A DNA stretch of 53,762 bases from Clostridia bacterium. GTDB taxonomy: Bacteria; Bacillota; Clostridia; Saccharofermentanales; Saccharofermentanaceae. The notes beneath the pieces were generated by a model. That model was not told the origin of the DNA. It made no database searches and saw only the letters and a program-made list of their open reading frames with translations. Below are positions 43,262 to 51,166 of the stretch, one piece after another. Positions within the stretch are counted from its first letter, which is position 1, and every line of letters begins with the position of its first letter. The stretch is taken from assembly GCA_024403735.1 (NCBI GenBank), contig JAKSRG010000020.1, positions 1 through 53,762 on the forward strand, in the 5' to 3' direction. Made by a program: the position numbers and the translations under genes.

Positions 43262-43762
43262 TTAGCTAATGATGTTTCCTAGTACTCCGTAGGATAGGAT
43301 ATCCATGATGACTACTGCCATGAGTAGTCCGAGGAATATTGCGACTGATGCTTTCTTGATATCGAACTCAAGAAGTGATGCGATGAGTGATCCTGTCCAA
43401 GCACCAGTTCCTGGGAGAGGTATTCCTACAAATAAGAGAAGGAATAGGAATTCACCTTTTTCAGCGCCCTTAGATTTCTTAGTTGCTCTTTCTTCGAGTT
43501 TTAGCACTAATTTCTTGAGGATGTTGTGCTTTTTCATGAACTCGAAAATCTTCTTGATGAAGAGAAGGATAAATGGAATTGGAACGATGTTTCCAGCTAC
43601 GCAAATAATGTTGGCTTTGATAAGTGGGATACCAAGCATCGAAGCACACAGAAGTCCTCCACGAAGCTCGATTAATGGAAGCATTGAAACGATGAATACG
43701 AATACTTCTTTTGGCAAGAAACTACCAAGACTACTTTGATACCAATTAATTAGAGATTCCAT
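43262..43762 (-). CDS. Small multidrug export protein family
   Basis: The protein has 166 aa with about four hydrophobic segments. Family signs are MLPLIELRGGLLCASMLGIP, then ANIICVAGNIVPIPFILLF, and FVGIPLPGTGAWTGSLIAS with the conserved Pro-Leu-Pro-Gly-Thr-Gly-Ala. These match the Sm_multidrug_ex family, named for a weak export phenotype. The true function and substrate are not established. A -10 (TATAAT on the minus strand, 43789-43794) lies about 30 bases upstream, and GGAGA precedes the ATG. Confidence 0.85.
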   Translation of the reverse strand: MESLINWYQSSLGSFLPKEVFVFIVSMLPLIELRGGLLCASMLGIPLIKANIICVAGNIVPIPFILLFIKKIFEFMKKHNILKKLVLKLEERATKKSKGAEKGEFLFLLLFVGIPLPGTGAWTGSLIASLLEFDIKKASVAIFLGLLMAVVIMDILSYGVLGNIIS

Positions 43763-43960
43763 ATCTACTCTCCTAATGAAATAATCGTATTATATGCTAA
43801 TCTAACTTGCATTTTATTGCAACAAAATAATGAGGCGAGTGAAGGGCAGTAGATTGTACAGATTGACTTATTTACGATACTTCTTCTTAAGTCCATCGAT
43901 AATGAATAGGTATACCAATCCTAATATTAGTAAGAAGCAGAATAGGTTAAATTGATAAAT

Positions 43961-43993
43961 ACAAAAAAGGTTGCCTTAATCTAAGACAACCTT
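43961..43993 (-). terminator. Terminator after the minus-strand lipoprotein gene
   Basis: AAGGTTG (43967-43973) pairs with CAACCTT (43987-43993). On the minus strand this is followed by a T-run. Confidence 0.8.
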
Positions 43994-44024
43994 CTAGTTC
44001 AACTATTTGAATTCCAATAGCTAA

Positions 44025-44711
44025 TTAATCTGCCAAATCCATAGGTGATTCATCATCCCATGCATCGTAGAAATCTTCGTACTCATCAGCGATTTCATCA
44101 CCGCCACTAACGTTAGTACCGAACATGATATATGTAAGAGTATTGCCATCGAGAAGAATGTCGTAAGACATAAACATATCGAGATCAATTTCATCCATCG
44201 CAACAGATACAAATCCCTTGTAGTGATCATCATCTTCGTCATCATAGAATTCGATCTCTACATCATCGCCTGCGAATTCCATGCTATCCTTGAAGTCGTT
44301 GATTGTATCAGAAGCTTCATCAACAAAATCATCGTAGTAGTCTTCTGCTGTATCTTCGTCCTTATACTCGAAAACATATACGAACATAGCATTCTTACTG
44401 CCATCTTCGATAATCTTATGAGAAGCAACATAGAGGTCAGTTACATCTTTAGCGCTCTTCTTGTCAAGGATACCGATAGCCTTGATGCCTTCTTTAGCAT
44501 CGAACTTTGTATAGAAACCATCCCAGTCAGCGTCGAGATCATCAAGCTTCTTCGTAGCCTTCTTCTGGTCGATCTCCTCATAGTCCATATCTTCCAAAAT
44601 CTCAGTGAGCTTTTCAGCCTGCTTATCGAGTTTAGATTTGCCACAAGCTGTCATTGATAATGCCATAGCGCATACGAGTGTGGCACAAATAGCCTTCTTC
44701 ATTAATTTCAT
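44025..44711 (-). CDS. Acidic lipoprotein of unknown function
   Basis: The protein has 228 aa. The signal MKLMKKAICATLVCAMALSM ends in TAC with lipobox Cys23. The mature part is very acidic with many Asp, Glu, Lys and Tyr (KATKKLDDLDADWDGFY, IEFYDDEDDDHYKGFVSV). No conserved domain is recognised. A charged, mainly helix-plus-strand domain tethered to the outer face of the membrane is likely. AGGAGG precedes ATG 44711. It lies just downstream of the BlaR1-like gene but has its own extended -10 promoter. Confidence 0.75.
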   Translation of the reverse strand: MKLMKKAICATLVCAMALSMTACGKSKLDKQAEKLTEILEDMDYEEIDQKKATKKLDDLDADWDGFYTKFDAKEGIKAIGILDKKSAKDVTDLYVASHKIIEDGSKNAMFVYVFEYKDEDTAEDYYDDFVDEASDTINDFKDSMEFAGDDVEIEFYDDEDDDHYKGFVSVAMDEIDLDMFMSYDILLDGNTLTYIMFGTNVSGGDEIADEYEDFYDAWDDESPMDLAD

Positions 44712-44740
44712 AGTCTTCCTCCTAAGAATTAAGTAACCTA

Positions 44741-44749
44741 ATAATATCA
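44741..44749 (-). promoter_or_regulatory. Extended -10 promoter of the lipoprotein gene
   Basis: On the minus strand, TGA followed by TATTAT (44741-44746). The CTCGAAAAC motif at 44762-44770 (GTTTTCGAG on this strand) falls where the -35 would be. It also pairs with CGAAAAC (minus strand) at 44786-44792 as an inverted repeat. Confidence 0.45.
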
Positions 44750-44807
44750 GATAAAGACCATCTCGAAAACACGCATTACGCCTAAGTTTTCGCCTCAGAA
44801 TGGATAA

Positions 44808-46397
44808 TTAGTATGTATATTCCATACGGAAAAAAGCATTTGCATCACTAAGTTCAACGCTAGCTTCGCCGATGCCATCAAATGTCATCTTTATAGTGTT
44901 AGTCTCTGGATCATAAACTTTGCTTACTATACCTAGTGGGCAGATATCTTCTTGTTCTACATTAAATGCCTCACATACAGTTGTATCGCGTACGATCCAT
45001 TCCTCGATTACACCATTGTTGTTGTGAAAGATACATACATCTATGACACCATCAGCGCCATACTGGACATTACTTATCATTTCATTAATACCATCGCCAT
45101 CAATATCTACTATGTATATTATAGGATTAGTACTAAAACCGAACCAGCTGCCAAGTAGTGTGTGATCATCCTTGGAGTAGAAATCTACAGTGTGATGAAC
45201 TCCTGCTATATCAGAAACTTCGTATTCCCAATCAGTATATCCAAGAATATTTGTTACTTCTTGATCCGAATTAGGAATGACTAGGATTATCTCTAGTCCA
45301 GAATTATCGTCTGTATCTTCGTTGTCTGCTTCTGTAACATTCGTTGTTTCTGTTACATCTTCTGACATAGTATCAGTGTCTTGAGTAGATACATCTTCTT
45401 TAGTAGATACATCAGTTGTATCAATAACGATTGTCTCGTTTGTTTTCGATGTCTCGACAGCTTCCTTCTTGTCACTTCTAGGATTAGTGATAAAGCATAT
45501 TCCTACCACGATACATGCGATAACCGCGATTGCTATTACCCAGAAGGCAGGCTTCTTGTAATTCTTGATGCCTTTAACTCTGCGCTTAACATCATTCTCG
45601 CCGAATGCAACAGGGCAGGCGGTAATGTTTCGCTGCTTAACGCTGCAATTCAGAAGTGCATGCAAATAACCTTTACGAGCATTGTCATCGAGTGCGGAGA
45701 TTACTTTCTCATCGCATGCAGCCTCGATATCTTTGCAAAGCAGGATATATGCGAGCCACATAACAGGATTGAACCAGTATATAGATAGGATTAGAAAACC
45801 AATAGGCTTCCACAGGTAATCCTTTCTTCTAATATGGGTCTTCTCATGAGCGATTACATATTCCATGTCTGAAGCCTTGATTGAATAAGGAATATATATC
45901 ATTGGCTTAATAATTCCGAGTACAAAAGGTGAGGCAATTCGGTCGCTCTGCTTTACACCTTTGGAGTACAAAGTAGCAGTCATGAGATTACTTCTAAGTC
46001 TAAGATAACTAATAAGTGAATAAAATAGCATCAATACTAATCCGATAATCCATATGATAGATATTGTGAGTAGAAGTGTACTAGTTTTGTTCGTGTTAGA
46101 AGTTACACCATTCACTAATGGACTATTTGCATACTCATTAACGACATGCTTTGTAGTAGCTACCTGCGGATTAACCTGATAGATAATAGTTGCTGGAATA
46201 GGTTCCTTCTTAGGAATGAGGCTAACACTGCTCTCGAATGAGAAAGGAATTATTAATCTGATTCCAACTAATGCCCACAGTAGGCAGTTAATCCATTTTG
46301 GGGCCTTCTTGAAAACAAGGCGGAAGAGCAGTACAGCCGCGACCAGTATGCTGGCGTTGATGCTCAGGTTCAATAACTTAAGAAAAAACATTTCCAT
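44808..46397 (-). CDS. BlaR1-like M56 metallopeptidase with noncanonical C-terminal sensor
   Basis: The protein has 529 aa. Four or so membrane helices enclose the M56 zinc protease part: YVIAHEKTHIRRKDYLWKP near residue 180 (HExxH) and CKDIEAACDEKVISALD with the third Glu ligand. Helix 4 is near residues 283-300. BlaR1 normally carries a penicillin-binding domain outside the cell. Here the C-terminal part is different: a Thr/Asp-rich linker, then FG-GAP/EF-like IVDIDGDGINEMI and a small beta domain. It may sense another signal. The promoter is overlapped by two palindromes. No BlaI-type repressor is in the window. Confidence 0.8.
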   Translation of the reverse strand: MEMFFLKLLNLSINASILVAAVLLFRLVFKKAPKWINCLLWALVGIRLIIPFSFESSVSLIPKKEPIPATIIYQVNPQVATTKHVVNEYANSPLVNGVTSNTNKTSTLLLTISIIWIIGLVLMLFYSLISYLRLRSNLMTATLYSKGVKQSDRIASPFVLGIIKPMIYIPYSIKASDMEYVIAHEKTHIRRKDYLWKPIGFLILSIYWFNPVMWLAYILLCKDIEAACDEKVISALDDNARKGYLHALLNCSVKQRNITACPVAFGENDVKRRVKGIKNYKKPAFWVIAIAVIACIVVGICFITNPRSDKKEAVETSKTNETIVIDTTDVSTKEDVSTQDTDTMSEDVTETTNVTEADNEDTDDNSGLEIILVIPNSDQEVTNILGYTDWEYEVSDIAGVHHTVDFYSKDDHTLLGSWFGFSTNPIIYIVDIDGDGINEMISNVQYGADGVIDVCIFHNNNGVIEEWIVRDTTVCEAFNVEQEDICPLGIVSKVYDPETNTIKMTFDGIGEASVELSDANAFFRMEYTY

Positions 46398-46416
46398 ATT
46401 AATCTATCCCTCTCTT

Positions 46417-46432
46417 GTCTAATCTATTAGAC
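46417..46432. promoter_or_regulatory. Downstream palindromic operator
   Basis: GTCTAAT-CT-ATTAGAC, an exact inverted repeat just downstream of the predicted transcription start of the BlaR1-like gene. The half-site GTCTAAY is shared with the second palindrome. Confidence 0.7.
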
Positions 46433-46438
46433 AAGGTC

Positions 46439-46467
46439 AGTCTAACGCGTTAGACAGAAATTGTCAA
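46439..46467 (-). promoter_or_regulatory. Promoter of the BlaR1-like gene with overlapping operator
   Basis: On the minus strand, TTGACA (46462-46467), 17-base spacer and TAGACT (46439-46444). The perfect palindrome GTCTAACGCGTTAGAC (46440-46455) covers most of the spacer and the -10. A repressor bound there would block RNA polymerase. Confidence 0.75.
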
Positions 46468-46570
46468 CAAGTTTTTTGAGTGTAACTTAGTGTTTTTACA
46501 AAGGGAACACATCTTTTTATTAGTATAGGAGATGGCGGAGCAATAGTATTAGGCCAATTTGATTCAAGGC

Positions 46571-46604
46571 AACAAAAAAGGCTCGAAACCTAAGTTTCAA
46601 GCCT
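46571..46604 (-). terminator. Terminator of tRNA-Pro
   Basis: On the minus strand, AGGCTTGAAAC and GTTTCGAGCCT form an 11-bp stem with one G-U pair (46579-46604), then TTTTTT. Confidence 0.92.
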
Positions 46605-46606
46605 AA

Positions 46607-46682
46607 TGGTCGAGGTGACAGGGTTCGAACCTGCGACCCCATGCTCCCAAAGCACGTACGCTACCAACTGCGCTACACCTCG
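46607..46682 (-). tRNA. tRNA-Pro (anticodon UGG)
   Basis: The 76 bases include the encoded CCA (46607-46609 on the plus strand reads TGG). The acceptor stem is CGAGGTG/CACCTCG, the D-arm GCGC with AGTTGGTA, and the anticodon stem CGTGC/GCATG with loop TTTGGGA, placing anticodon TGG at 46649-46647. The T-arm is GCAGG/CCTGT with loop TTCGAAC; its first pair is G-U. Confidence 0.95.
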
Positions 46683-46694
46683 ATTGCGAGAAGT

Positions 46695-46723
46695 ATTATA
46701 CACACATTCCTGGAATAATGCAA
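46695..46723 (-). promoter_or_regulatory. Promoter of tRNA-Pro
   Basis: On the minus strand, TTGCAT (46718-46723), 17-base spacer, TATAAT (46695-46700). Confidence 0.8.
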
Positions 46724-46760
46724 GAAAAATCTCCACATTTTTTCAAAAAATGTGGAGATT
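46722..46760 (-). terminator. Terminator of the DUF4870-like gene
   Basis: AATCTCCACATTTTTT (46728-46743) pairs exactly with 46745-46760. On the minus strand it is followed by TTTTTCTTG. It directly precedes the tRNA promoter. Confidence 0.88.
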
Positions 46761-46786
46761 ACTGAAACTAGCTTGTTTTCAACCGA

Positions 46787-47101
46787 TTACCAGTAGAACT
46801 TGATGAAATCAACCTTGCTGATAAGTGGGATTGAGAAGTACTTGTTTGTAGCAGCTGCGATGATACCCAAAACGATGAATACAGCGATTGCAACATCAGC
46901 GATCCATCCAAGAACTGGGATGCAAGCAAGAATTGTTGCGCAAACTGAAAGTGTAATTCCATTATTTACGTGGTTCTTCAAGTAAGCTGACTCACGAACT
47001 GAAGTTGGAAGCATTCCTATCCACCAAAGACCGATATAAGCGATAATAGCGAAAGCCTTTTCCTTACCAGAAATAGAAGCTACAGATGTATTGTTTTCCA
47101 T
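46787..47101 (-). CDS. DUF4870/Tic20-like small membrane protein
   Basis: The protein has 104 aa with three hydrophobic segments. The pattern GKEKAFAIIAYIGLWWIGML, SAYLKNHVNNGITLSV and PVLGWIADVAIAVFIVLGII matches DUF4870-like proteins, in which the helix pair is joined by an HxNxG-type motif. The function is not known. AGGAGG lies before ATG 47101. It has its own promoter and terminator and so is a single-gene transcript. Confidence 0.75.
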   Translation of the reverse strand: MENNTSVASISGKEKAFAIIAYIGLWWIGMLPTSVRESAYLKNHVNNGITLSVCATILACIPVLGWIADVAIAVFIVLGIIAAATNKYFSIPLISKVDFIKFYW

Positions 47102-47130
47102 AAAACGCCCTCCTAAATGTATTAATTTTT

Positions 47131-47159
47131 ATAATAACATAGTGTATATTAAATGTCGA
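47131..47159 (-). promoter_or_regulatory. Promoter of the DUF4870-like gene
   Basis: On the minus strand, TCGACA (47154-47159), 17-base spacer, TATTAT (47131-47136). Confidence 0.6.
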
Positions 47160-47191
47160 ACAAATATCGAACCCAAATGGAAGGTGTTTTT

Positions 47192-47911
47192 ATGAAAATT
47201 GCTCGTTATCGCAAGGAATCTGAAGTTACATATGCACTTGGTGCAACAGTTGTAATGGAGTACTTGAATAATCGCCCTGATCTTGTCACAGGTGTTATCT
47301 TGCACCCACAGTTCAGAGCAACTGAGACAATCGATAAGATTAATACTATATGTAAGAATAACAGAATTGAAGTTAGCACAGAGGAGAAACCATTCAACAT
47401 TCTCTCTCAGAAGGAGAACTGCTTTGTAATAGGTATTATTAAGAAGCATGAGGGTAAGCTCACTGCTGGCAATCACGTAGTTCTTGTTAATCCATCTAAT
47501 GCAGGCAACATGGGTACTATCATGAGAAGCAGTGTTGGTTTTGAAGTTCCTAATCTTGCCATTATCAAGCCTGCTGTTGATGCATTCGATCCTAAGACAA
47601 TTCGTGCTTCAATGGGAGCTGCTGCTAGAATTAACATCCAGACATTTGATTCGTTCGAAGAATATCAGGCTTTGTTCCCTGATAATAAGATGTATCCATT
47701 CATGCTCGATGGATCCAAGTTGCTACAGAATGTGAGTGTTGAGAAGCCATTTAGTCTTATATTTGGTAACGAGGCAACAGGCCTTCCTGATAGCTTCCAG
47801 AGTGTTGGACAGCCAATCCGAATTGAGCATGGTCATGGTATTGATAGTCTTAACTTGCCAATCGCTGCGAGCATTGCTTTGTTCAGTGCGACAAGCGAAG
47901 ATTTTAGGTAA
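47192..47911 (+). CDS. TrmH/SpoU family RNA methyltransferase
   Basis: The protein has 239 aa when started at ATG 47192, with GGAAGG upstream; the ATG at 47153 lacks a ribosome site. SPOUT motifs are seen in order: NPSNAGNMGTIMRSSVGF (motif 1), PFSLIFGNEATGLPDSF (motif 2) and LNLPIAASIALFSATS (motif 3), which form the knotted SAM site. Relatives methylate 2'-OH groups of rRNA or tRNA. The substrate cannot be told. The N-terminal region (~85 aa) is a variable substrate-binding part. The gene is divergent from the DUF4870-like gene. Confidence 0.88.
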   Translation: MKIARYRKESEVTYALGATVVMEYLNNRPDLVTGVILHPQFRATETIDKINTICKNNRIEVSTEEKPFNILSQKENCFVIGIIKKHEGKLTAGNHVVLVNPSNAGNMGTIMRSSVGFEVPNLAIIKPAVDAFDPKTIRASMGAAARINIQTFDSFEEYQALFPDNKMYPFMLDGSKLLQNVSVEKPFSLIFGNEATGLPDSFQSVGQPIRIEHGHGIDSLNLPIAASIALFSATSEDFR

Positions 47912-47944
47912 TTTGACGGCTATTAAAAAATAGTAAAAAAGGTA

Positions 47945-47973
47945 TTGCATAAATATATTCGACGTGGTAGAAT
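47945..47973 (+). promoter_or_regulatory. Promoter of rpsT
   Basis: TTGCAT (47945-47950), 17-base spacer, TAGAAT (47968-47973). It lies 41 bases ahead of ATG 48015. Confidence 0.75.
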
Positions 47974-48014
47974 TTTCCGGTGCAATAAAGAGATTAGCGA
48001 TGGAGGTGAAGGAA

Positions 48015-48275
48015 ATGCCAAATATCAAGTCAGCTGTTAAGCGCGTAAAGGTTACAGATAAGAAGACTGCTGCTAATAAGATGAAGAAGAGCGAGATCCG
48101 CACAGTAATTAAGAAGACAAAGGCTTCCGTTGCTGAAGGTACTGCTTCTGCTGAGACATTGAAGACAGCTCAGAAGACTCTTGATAAGGCTGCTGCAAAG
48201 GGATATATCTCAAAGAATGCTGCTGCTCGTTCAAAGTCACGTATGGCTAAGGCTGCTGCTAAGGCTCAGGCTTAA
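48015..48275 (+). CDS. rpsT: Small ribosomal subunit protein S20
   Basis: The protein has 86 aa, typical for bS20. The start ATG 48015 has GGAGGTG upstream; the longer in-frame extension covers the promoter and is not coding. The sequence MPNIKSAVKRVKVTDKKTAA, then KMKKSEIRTVIKKTK, and the final AARSKSRMAKAAAKA are typical, with mainly Lys/Ala helices. S20 binds 16S rRNA at the base of the 30S body. It has a well-formed promoter and a strong terminator. Confidence 0.97.
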   Translation: MPNIKSAVKRVKVTDKKTAANKMKKSEIRTVIKKTKASVAEGTASAETLKTAQKTLDKAAAKGYISKNAAARSKSRMAKAAAKAQA

Positions 48276-48292
48276 TTTACAGCTAATTATCG

Positions 48293-48321
48293 GCTGTCCT
48301 AGAAATAGGACAGCTTTTTTT
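48293..48321 (+). terminator. Terminator of rpsT
   Basis: GCTGTCCTA-GAAA-TAGGACAGC stem (48293-48314), then TTTTTTT. Confidence 0.95.
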
Positions 48322-48354
48322 ATGCCTTGATTCTGCTGGGCAAAATCAGCGTAC

Positions 48355-48386
48355 AAAAAGAGGTTATCGTATTGATAACCTCTTTT
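48355..48386 (-). terminator. Terminator of tmcAL
   Basis: AAAAGAGGTTATC-GTATT-GATAACCTCTTTT (48356-48386) has T-rich ends on both strands. It lies five bases after the tmcAL stop. Confidence 0.9.
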
Positions 48387-48390
48387 CATA

Positions 48391-49659
48391 TTATTTAACT
48401 ATTACTGGTGGAGTGTCCCAGTCAACATTATGAGGCATCTTAAGTAGTGCTGCCTGATAATTGTTGGCCTTCATGTCGAGCTCGAAAACACCCTTCGTAA
48501 CATCATCAAGAGTGCTCTCAATCTCTCTATAGTCTGAACAGTTATGGAGTATTGGGAACTTACAACATTTACTCATAACCTTTAATCCGTAGCGACCATC
48601 TTTGCTGAACCCCAGTACTCGCACATAAGGAACATGCTTAGCTTCTTCAACGAAACTAGCCTTCTGATTAACGAGCATTGATGAGATTGCTCTCATAATT
48701 CTAGGCATTGTGAAGTGCTTTGTATTAAGTGCCTTTATAACCTCGCTATATTTCGCACTACTGCCGCGAACTTTAGAGAGTGTATTAACAATATAGCTAT
48801 TCAAGTTATCGCTCATATAGGCGATATCAGTAAGCTCATCTGAGTTAGATGGAATTCTATTTAATACATCTCGCATAAACTCATCATTATCAGGTAGTTC
48901 ATACTTCTTATAAGATAAACCTTCAAGCATCGCTCCTAATGAAGGGAGTGGCATCTTGCCATTTAGGCTATTTGCCAAAGTAGTAATAGAACCACGGTTA
49001 GCACTACAAATCTCTCTGATAGCAGTAGCTGAAGGATATTCACTACTAATAGTTGCATCATTATAGTTAGATCCTACTCGCTGAATAGCATGTACATTGA
49101 AATTCTTACGCAGCTTACGAATAGCGCGTAAATAGTCTAATGCGAGGATTGAATTTGAACTATGTAATGTGTCTAGGAGTTCATCAGGATTATTACATGG
49201 ATAAGTTGCTGCAATTGCCTTTGCGCGAGCTGCAGGGAAAGACATTCCAGCCTCGAGGTTATCCTTAAGTGCTGACACATAATCAGGATTAGAATCGAAG
49301 TCGATTGTCGATAAGTTTTCGAGCAATTCGTAGCTACCAGAATCAATTCCGAATGCAATGTCAGTAACGATACCTGTTCGATAAAGGAGCTCAACTGCGC
49401 CAAAAGCAAAACGCTCAGATGGGGCGCAGGCGAAAGTGAATGGGAGTTCGAGGACAATGTCGGCGCCGCAAGATAGTGCCTGCTTGGCGCGAACGTGCTT
49501 TGGAAGGAGAGATACTTCTCCGCGTTGAGTGAATGGACCAGACATTACGACCATGACTAGGGCTCTAGGGTCTGCGACGAGTTCCTTAGCCTTCTTTATT
49601 AAGTATTCATGACCATTATGAAAAGGATTATATTCAGCAATGATTCCAATAACTCGCAT
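48391..49659 (-). CDS. tmcAL: tRNA(Met) cytidine acetate ligase
   Basis: The protein has 422 aa, the normal length. The N-terminus MRVIGIIAEYNPFHNGHEYL holds the HxGH nucleotidyltransferase motif (His-Asn-Gly-His). Then VVMSGPFTQRGEVSLLPKH and DIVLELPFTFACAPSERFA follow, both typical of TmcAL (formerly YlbM/UPF0348). The enzyme uses ATP and acetate to make N4-acetylcytidine at the wobble position of elongator tRNA-Met. Start ATG 49659; the ribosome site is weak. The gene is divergent from the anchored protein gene. Confidence 0.94.
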   Translation of the reverse strand: MRVIGIIAEYNPFHNGHEYLIKKAKELVADPRALVMVVMSGPFTQRGEVSLLPKHVRAKQALSCGADIVLELPFTFACAPSERFAFGAVELLYRTGIVTDIAFGIDSGSYELLENLSTIDFDSNPDYVSALKDNLEAGMSFPAARAKAIAATYPCNNPDELLDTLHSSNSILALDYLRAIRKLRKNFNVHAIQRVGSNYNDATISSEYPSATAIREICSANRGSITTLANSLNGKMPLPSLGAMLEGLSYKKYELPDNDEFMRDVLNRIPSNSDELTDIAYMSDNLNSYIVNTLSKVRGSSAKYSEVIKALNTKHFTMPRIMRAISSMLVNQKASFVEEAKHVPYVRVLGFSKDGRYGLKVMSKCCKFPILHNCSDYREIESTLDDVTKGVFELDMKANNYQAALLKMPHNVDWDTPPVIVK

Positions 49660-49687
49660 TTACCACACGCTTTCCTGATATCTTTAG

Positions 49688-49693
49688 TATAAT
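49688..49693 (+). promoter_or_regulatory. Candidate -10 between tmcAL and the anchored protein gene
   Basis: TATAAT at 49688-49693, about 36 bases before ATG 49729. No clear -35 is seen. The same region reads as TATACT on the minus strand, so the divergent promoters may overlap. Confidence 0.35.
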
Positions 49694-49728
49694 ATGTGCA
49701 TTATATAGGAAAACTGGGGATTTGCATA

Positions 49729-51063
49729 ATGAAAAGAGCAACTGAAAAATTCATCATGAGACAGAATGGTGAGCCGACGAATGTTTTCGCGCGCCTCGCT
49801 CGTGTTGATAAAAAGAAACTTCTCATCGTGGGAATAGTAATAACTGTTGCACTTTTATTCGCAGTCCTTTACCTATGGTACGTGCGTGACCTTCGCGCTC
49901 ACAACAGATTGAACCTTGAGGCGGCACCCAAGCCTTCCTATGAGTGGATGGAAGATTACGGCGAAGATAAGATTAACGAGGAATACCTCTGGGGCGCTAC
50001 TAAGGAACTACTCCTCAAAGAGCACGAGAACAACACTCTTATTGTCAGTTGGTATACTATTCCAGGCACACTTTACGAGCAGGAAGGTAAGGAGTCAGGA
50101 CAGTATTTCCTCGAAGATCAGGCACTCCTTCTTGATGTTTATCTGGAGAAGAATGATGCCCTAAGTGCGACTGCGCTAGTTAATGCTGTTAACGACTACT
50201 TCGATTTAAATAGTGGGGACGTTCGCTCAAGACTTACATATTTGGATGCCTACCTCAAGTACTATTCTATGTACGGCAAAAGCAAGGACCTCGATATAAT
50301 CAAGTCGATGGTGGACGATATATTTGATGACGATGGTCTCCTTAATACATCGACAATATTCATTGATGGTTACACAAATAAGGCCTACGTCGGCGCAGTT
50401 GATAGAGACGCGGCACTCGAAGAAGGCGGCGCGGCTAGTAGCCTCGAGCTTCTTTATAGCGTCCCATCTGATAAGGATAGTACAGTTGTATCAATTGATG
50501 GAGTTTTGCTCGGTGATATCAGACTTCTTTTGATCAGAAATCTCGAAAACAACGGCCTGCTCCCAGCGGGTTCTTACGACAGAAATCTAGAGCTTGTACT
50601 TGGTGGACTTCTTGAAGACAATAGCGGTTTATTAGCTAACGGATACTATATGGAAAACGGTAAGCCAGTATACTTCCAGACTGGATACGCTGCAGGTCAG
50701 CTGAATGTTTTCGAGACGGTCACAGCGATGCGAAATCTTAGCGAAGTTGGTGAGCTCCCAGCTGCATCACTCGCGTGGGTTACAGAGAGCCTCAATTCGC
50801 CTGACGGAATCAACCATGGAATGTATAAGATTATCGAGAAGTCTTTCGTTGAAAACGCTAATGACAGAGTGCTTTATTTGGTATTGCAGATCGCAATAAA
50901 TGTTGGCAACGAGGACATGTTCTTCAAGGTTATGGATAAGCTTGACTTGTATAGAGCGACTTACCACAACAGCCCAGCGCTTCATATGATTTATACTCCG
51001 ATGAGCGGTGGTCGTAACGGATGTTATGCGTGGGAAAATCTCATGATTGCTTCGACGCTATAA
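49729..51063 (+). CDS. Membrane-anchored helical protein of unknown function
   Basis: The protein has 444 aa when started at ATG 49729, with GGGGA eight bases upstream; the earlier in-frame start lacks a site. After a basic N-terminus there is one helix (LLIVGIVITVALLFAVLYLW). The rest is extracytoplasmic and mostly helical, with repeated amphipathic segments (FLEDQALLLDVYLEKNDALS, YLDAYLKYYSMYGKS, LELVLGGLLEDNSGLLANGY). The pattern of helix pairs with Gln, Asp and aromatic residues recalls the (alpha/alpha)6 barrels of some glycoside hydrolases such as GH8. No catalytic signature is certain, so function is left open. Confidence 0.65.
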   Translation: MKRATEKFIMRQNGEPTNVFARLARVDKKKLLIVGIVITVALLFAVLYLWYVRDLRAHNRLNLEAAPKPSYEWMEDYGEDKINEEYLWGATKELLLKEHENNTLIVSWYTIPGTLYEQEGKESGQYFLEDQALLLDVYLEKNDALSATALVNAVNDYFDLNSGDVRSRLTYLDAYLKYYSMYGKSKDLDIIKSMVDDIFDDDGLLNTSTIFIDGYTNKAYVGAVDRDAALEEGGAASSLELLYSVPSDKDSTVVSIDGVLLGDIRLLLIRNLENNGLLPAGSYDRNLELVLGGLLEDNSGLLANGYYMENGKPVYFQTGYAAGQLNVFETVTAMRNLSEVGELPAASLAWVTESLNSPDGINHGMYKIIEKSFVENANDRVLYLVLQIAINVGNEDMFFKVMDKLDLYRATYHNSPALHMIYTPMSGGRNGCYAWENLMIASTL

Positions 51064-51071
51064 TCATAAAT

Positions 51072-51101
51072 CTGTCAAAAACGTTTTAAATATTGTATAA
51101 A
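51072..51101 (+). promoter_or_regulatory. Candidate promoter of the alcohol dehydrogenase gene
   Basis: CTGTCA (51072-51077), 18-base spacer, TATAAA (51096-51101). The leader to ATG 51167 would be about 60 bases. Confidence 0.4.
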
Positions 51102-51166
51102 GATTATCCCTCTGAATGCTATTCTCAGTTTATGTGAATTAGTTGAAATTTCAGGGGGATTTTAAT

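Noticed and set aside
43305..44657. Two plus-strand frames of 144 aa
   Set aside because: They lie opposite the small multidrug export gene and the acidic lipoprotein; both minus-strand genes have ribosome sites and family or signal-peptide features.
47964..48014. N-terminal extension of S20
   Set aside because: It covers the promoter -10 and leader; S20 starts with MPNIKSA after a strong ribosome site.
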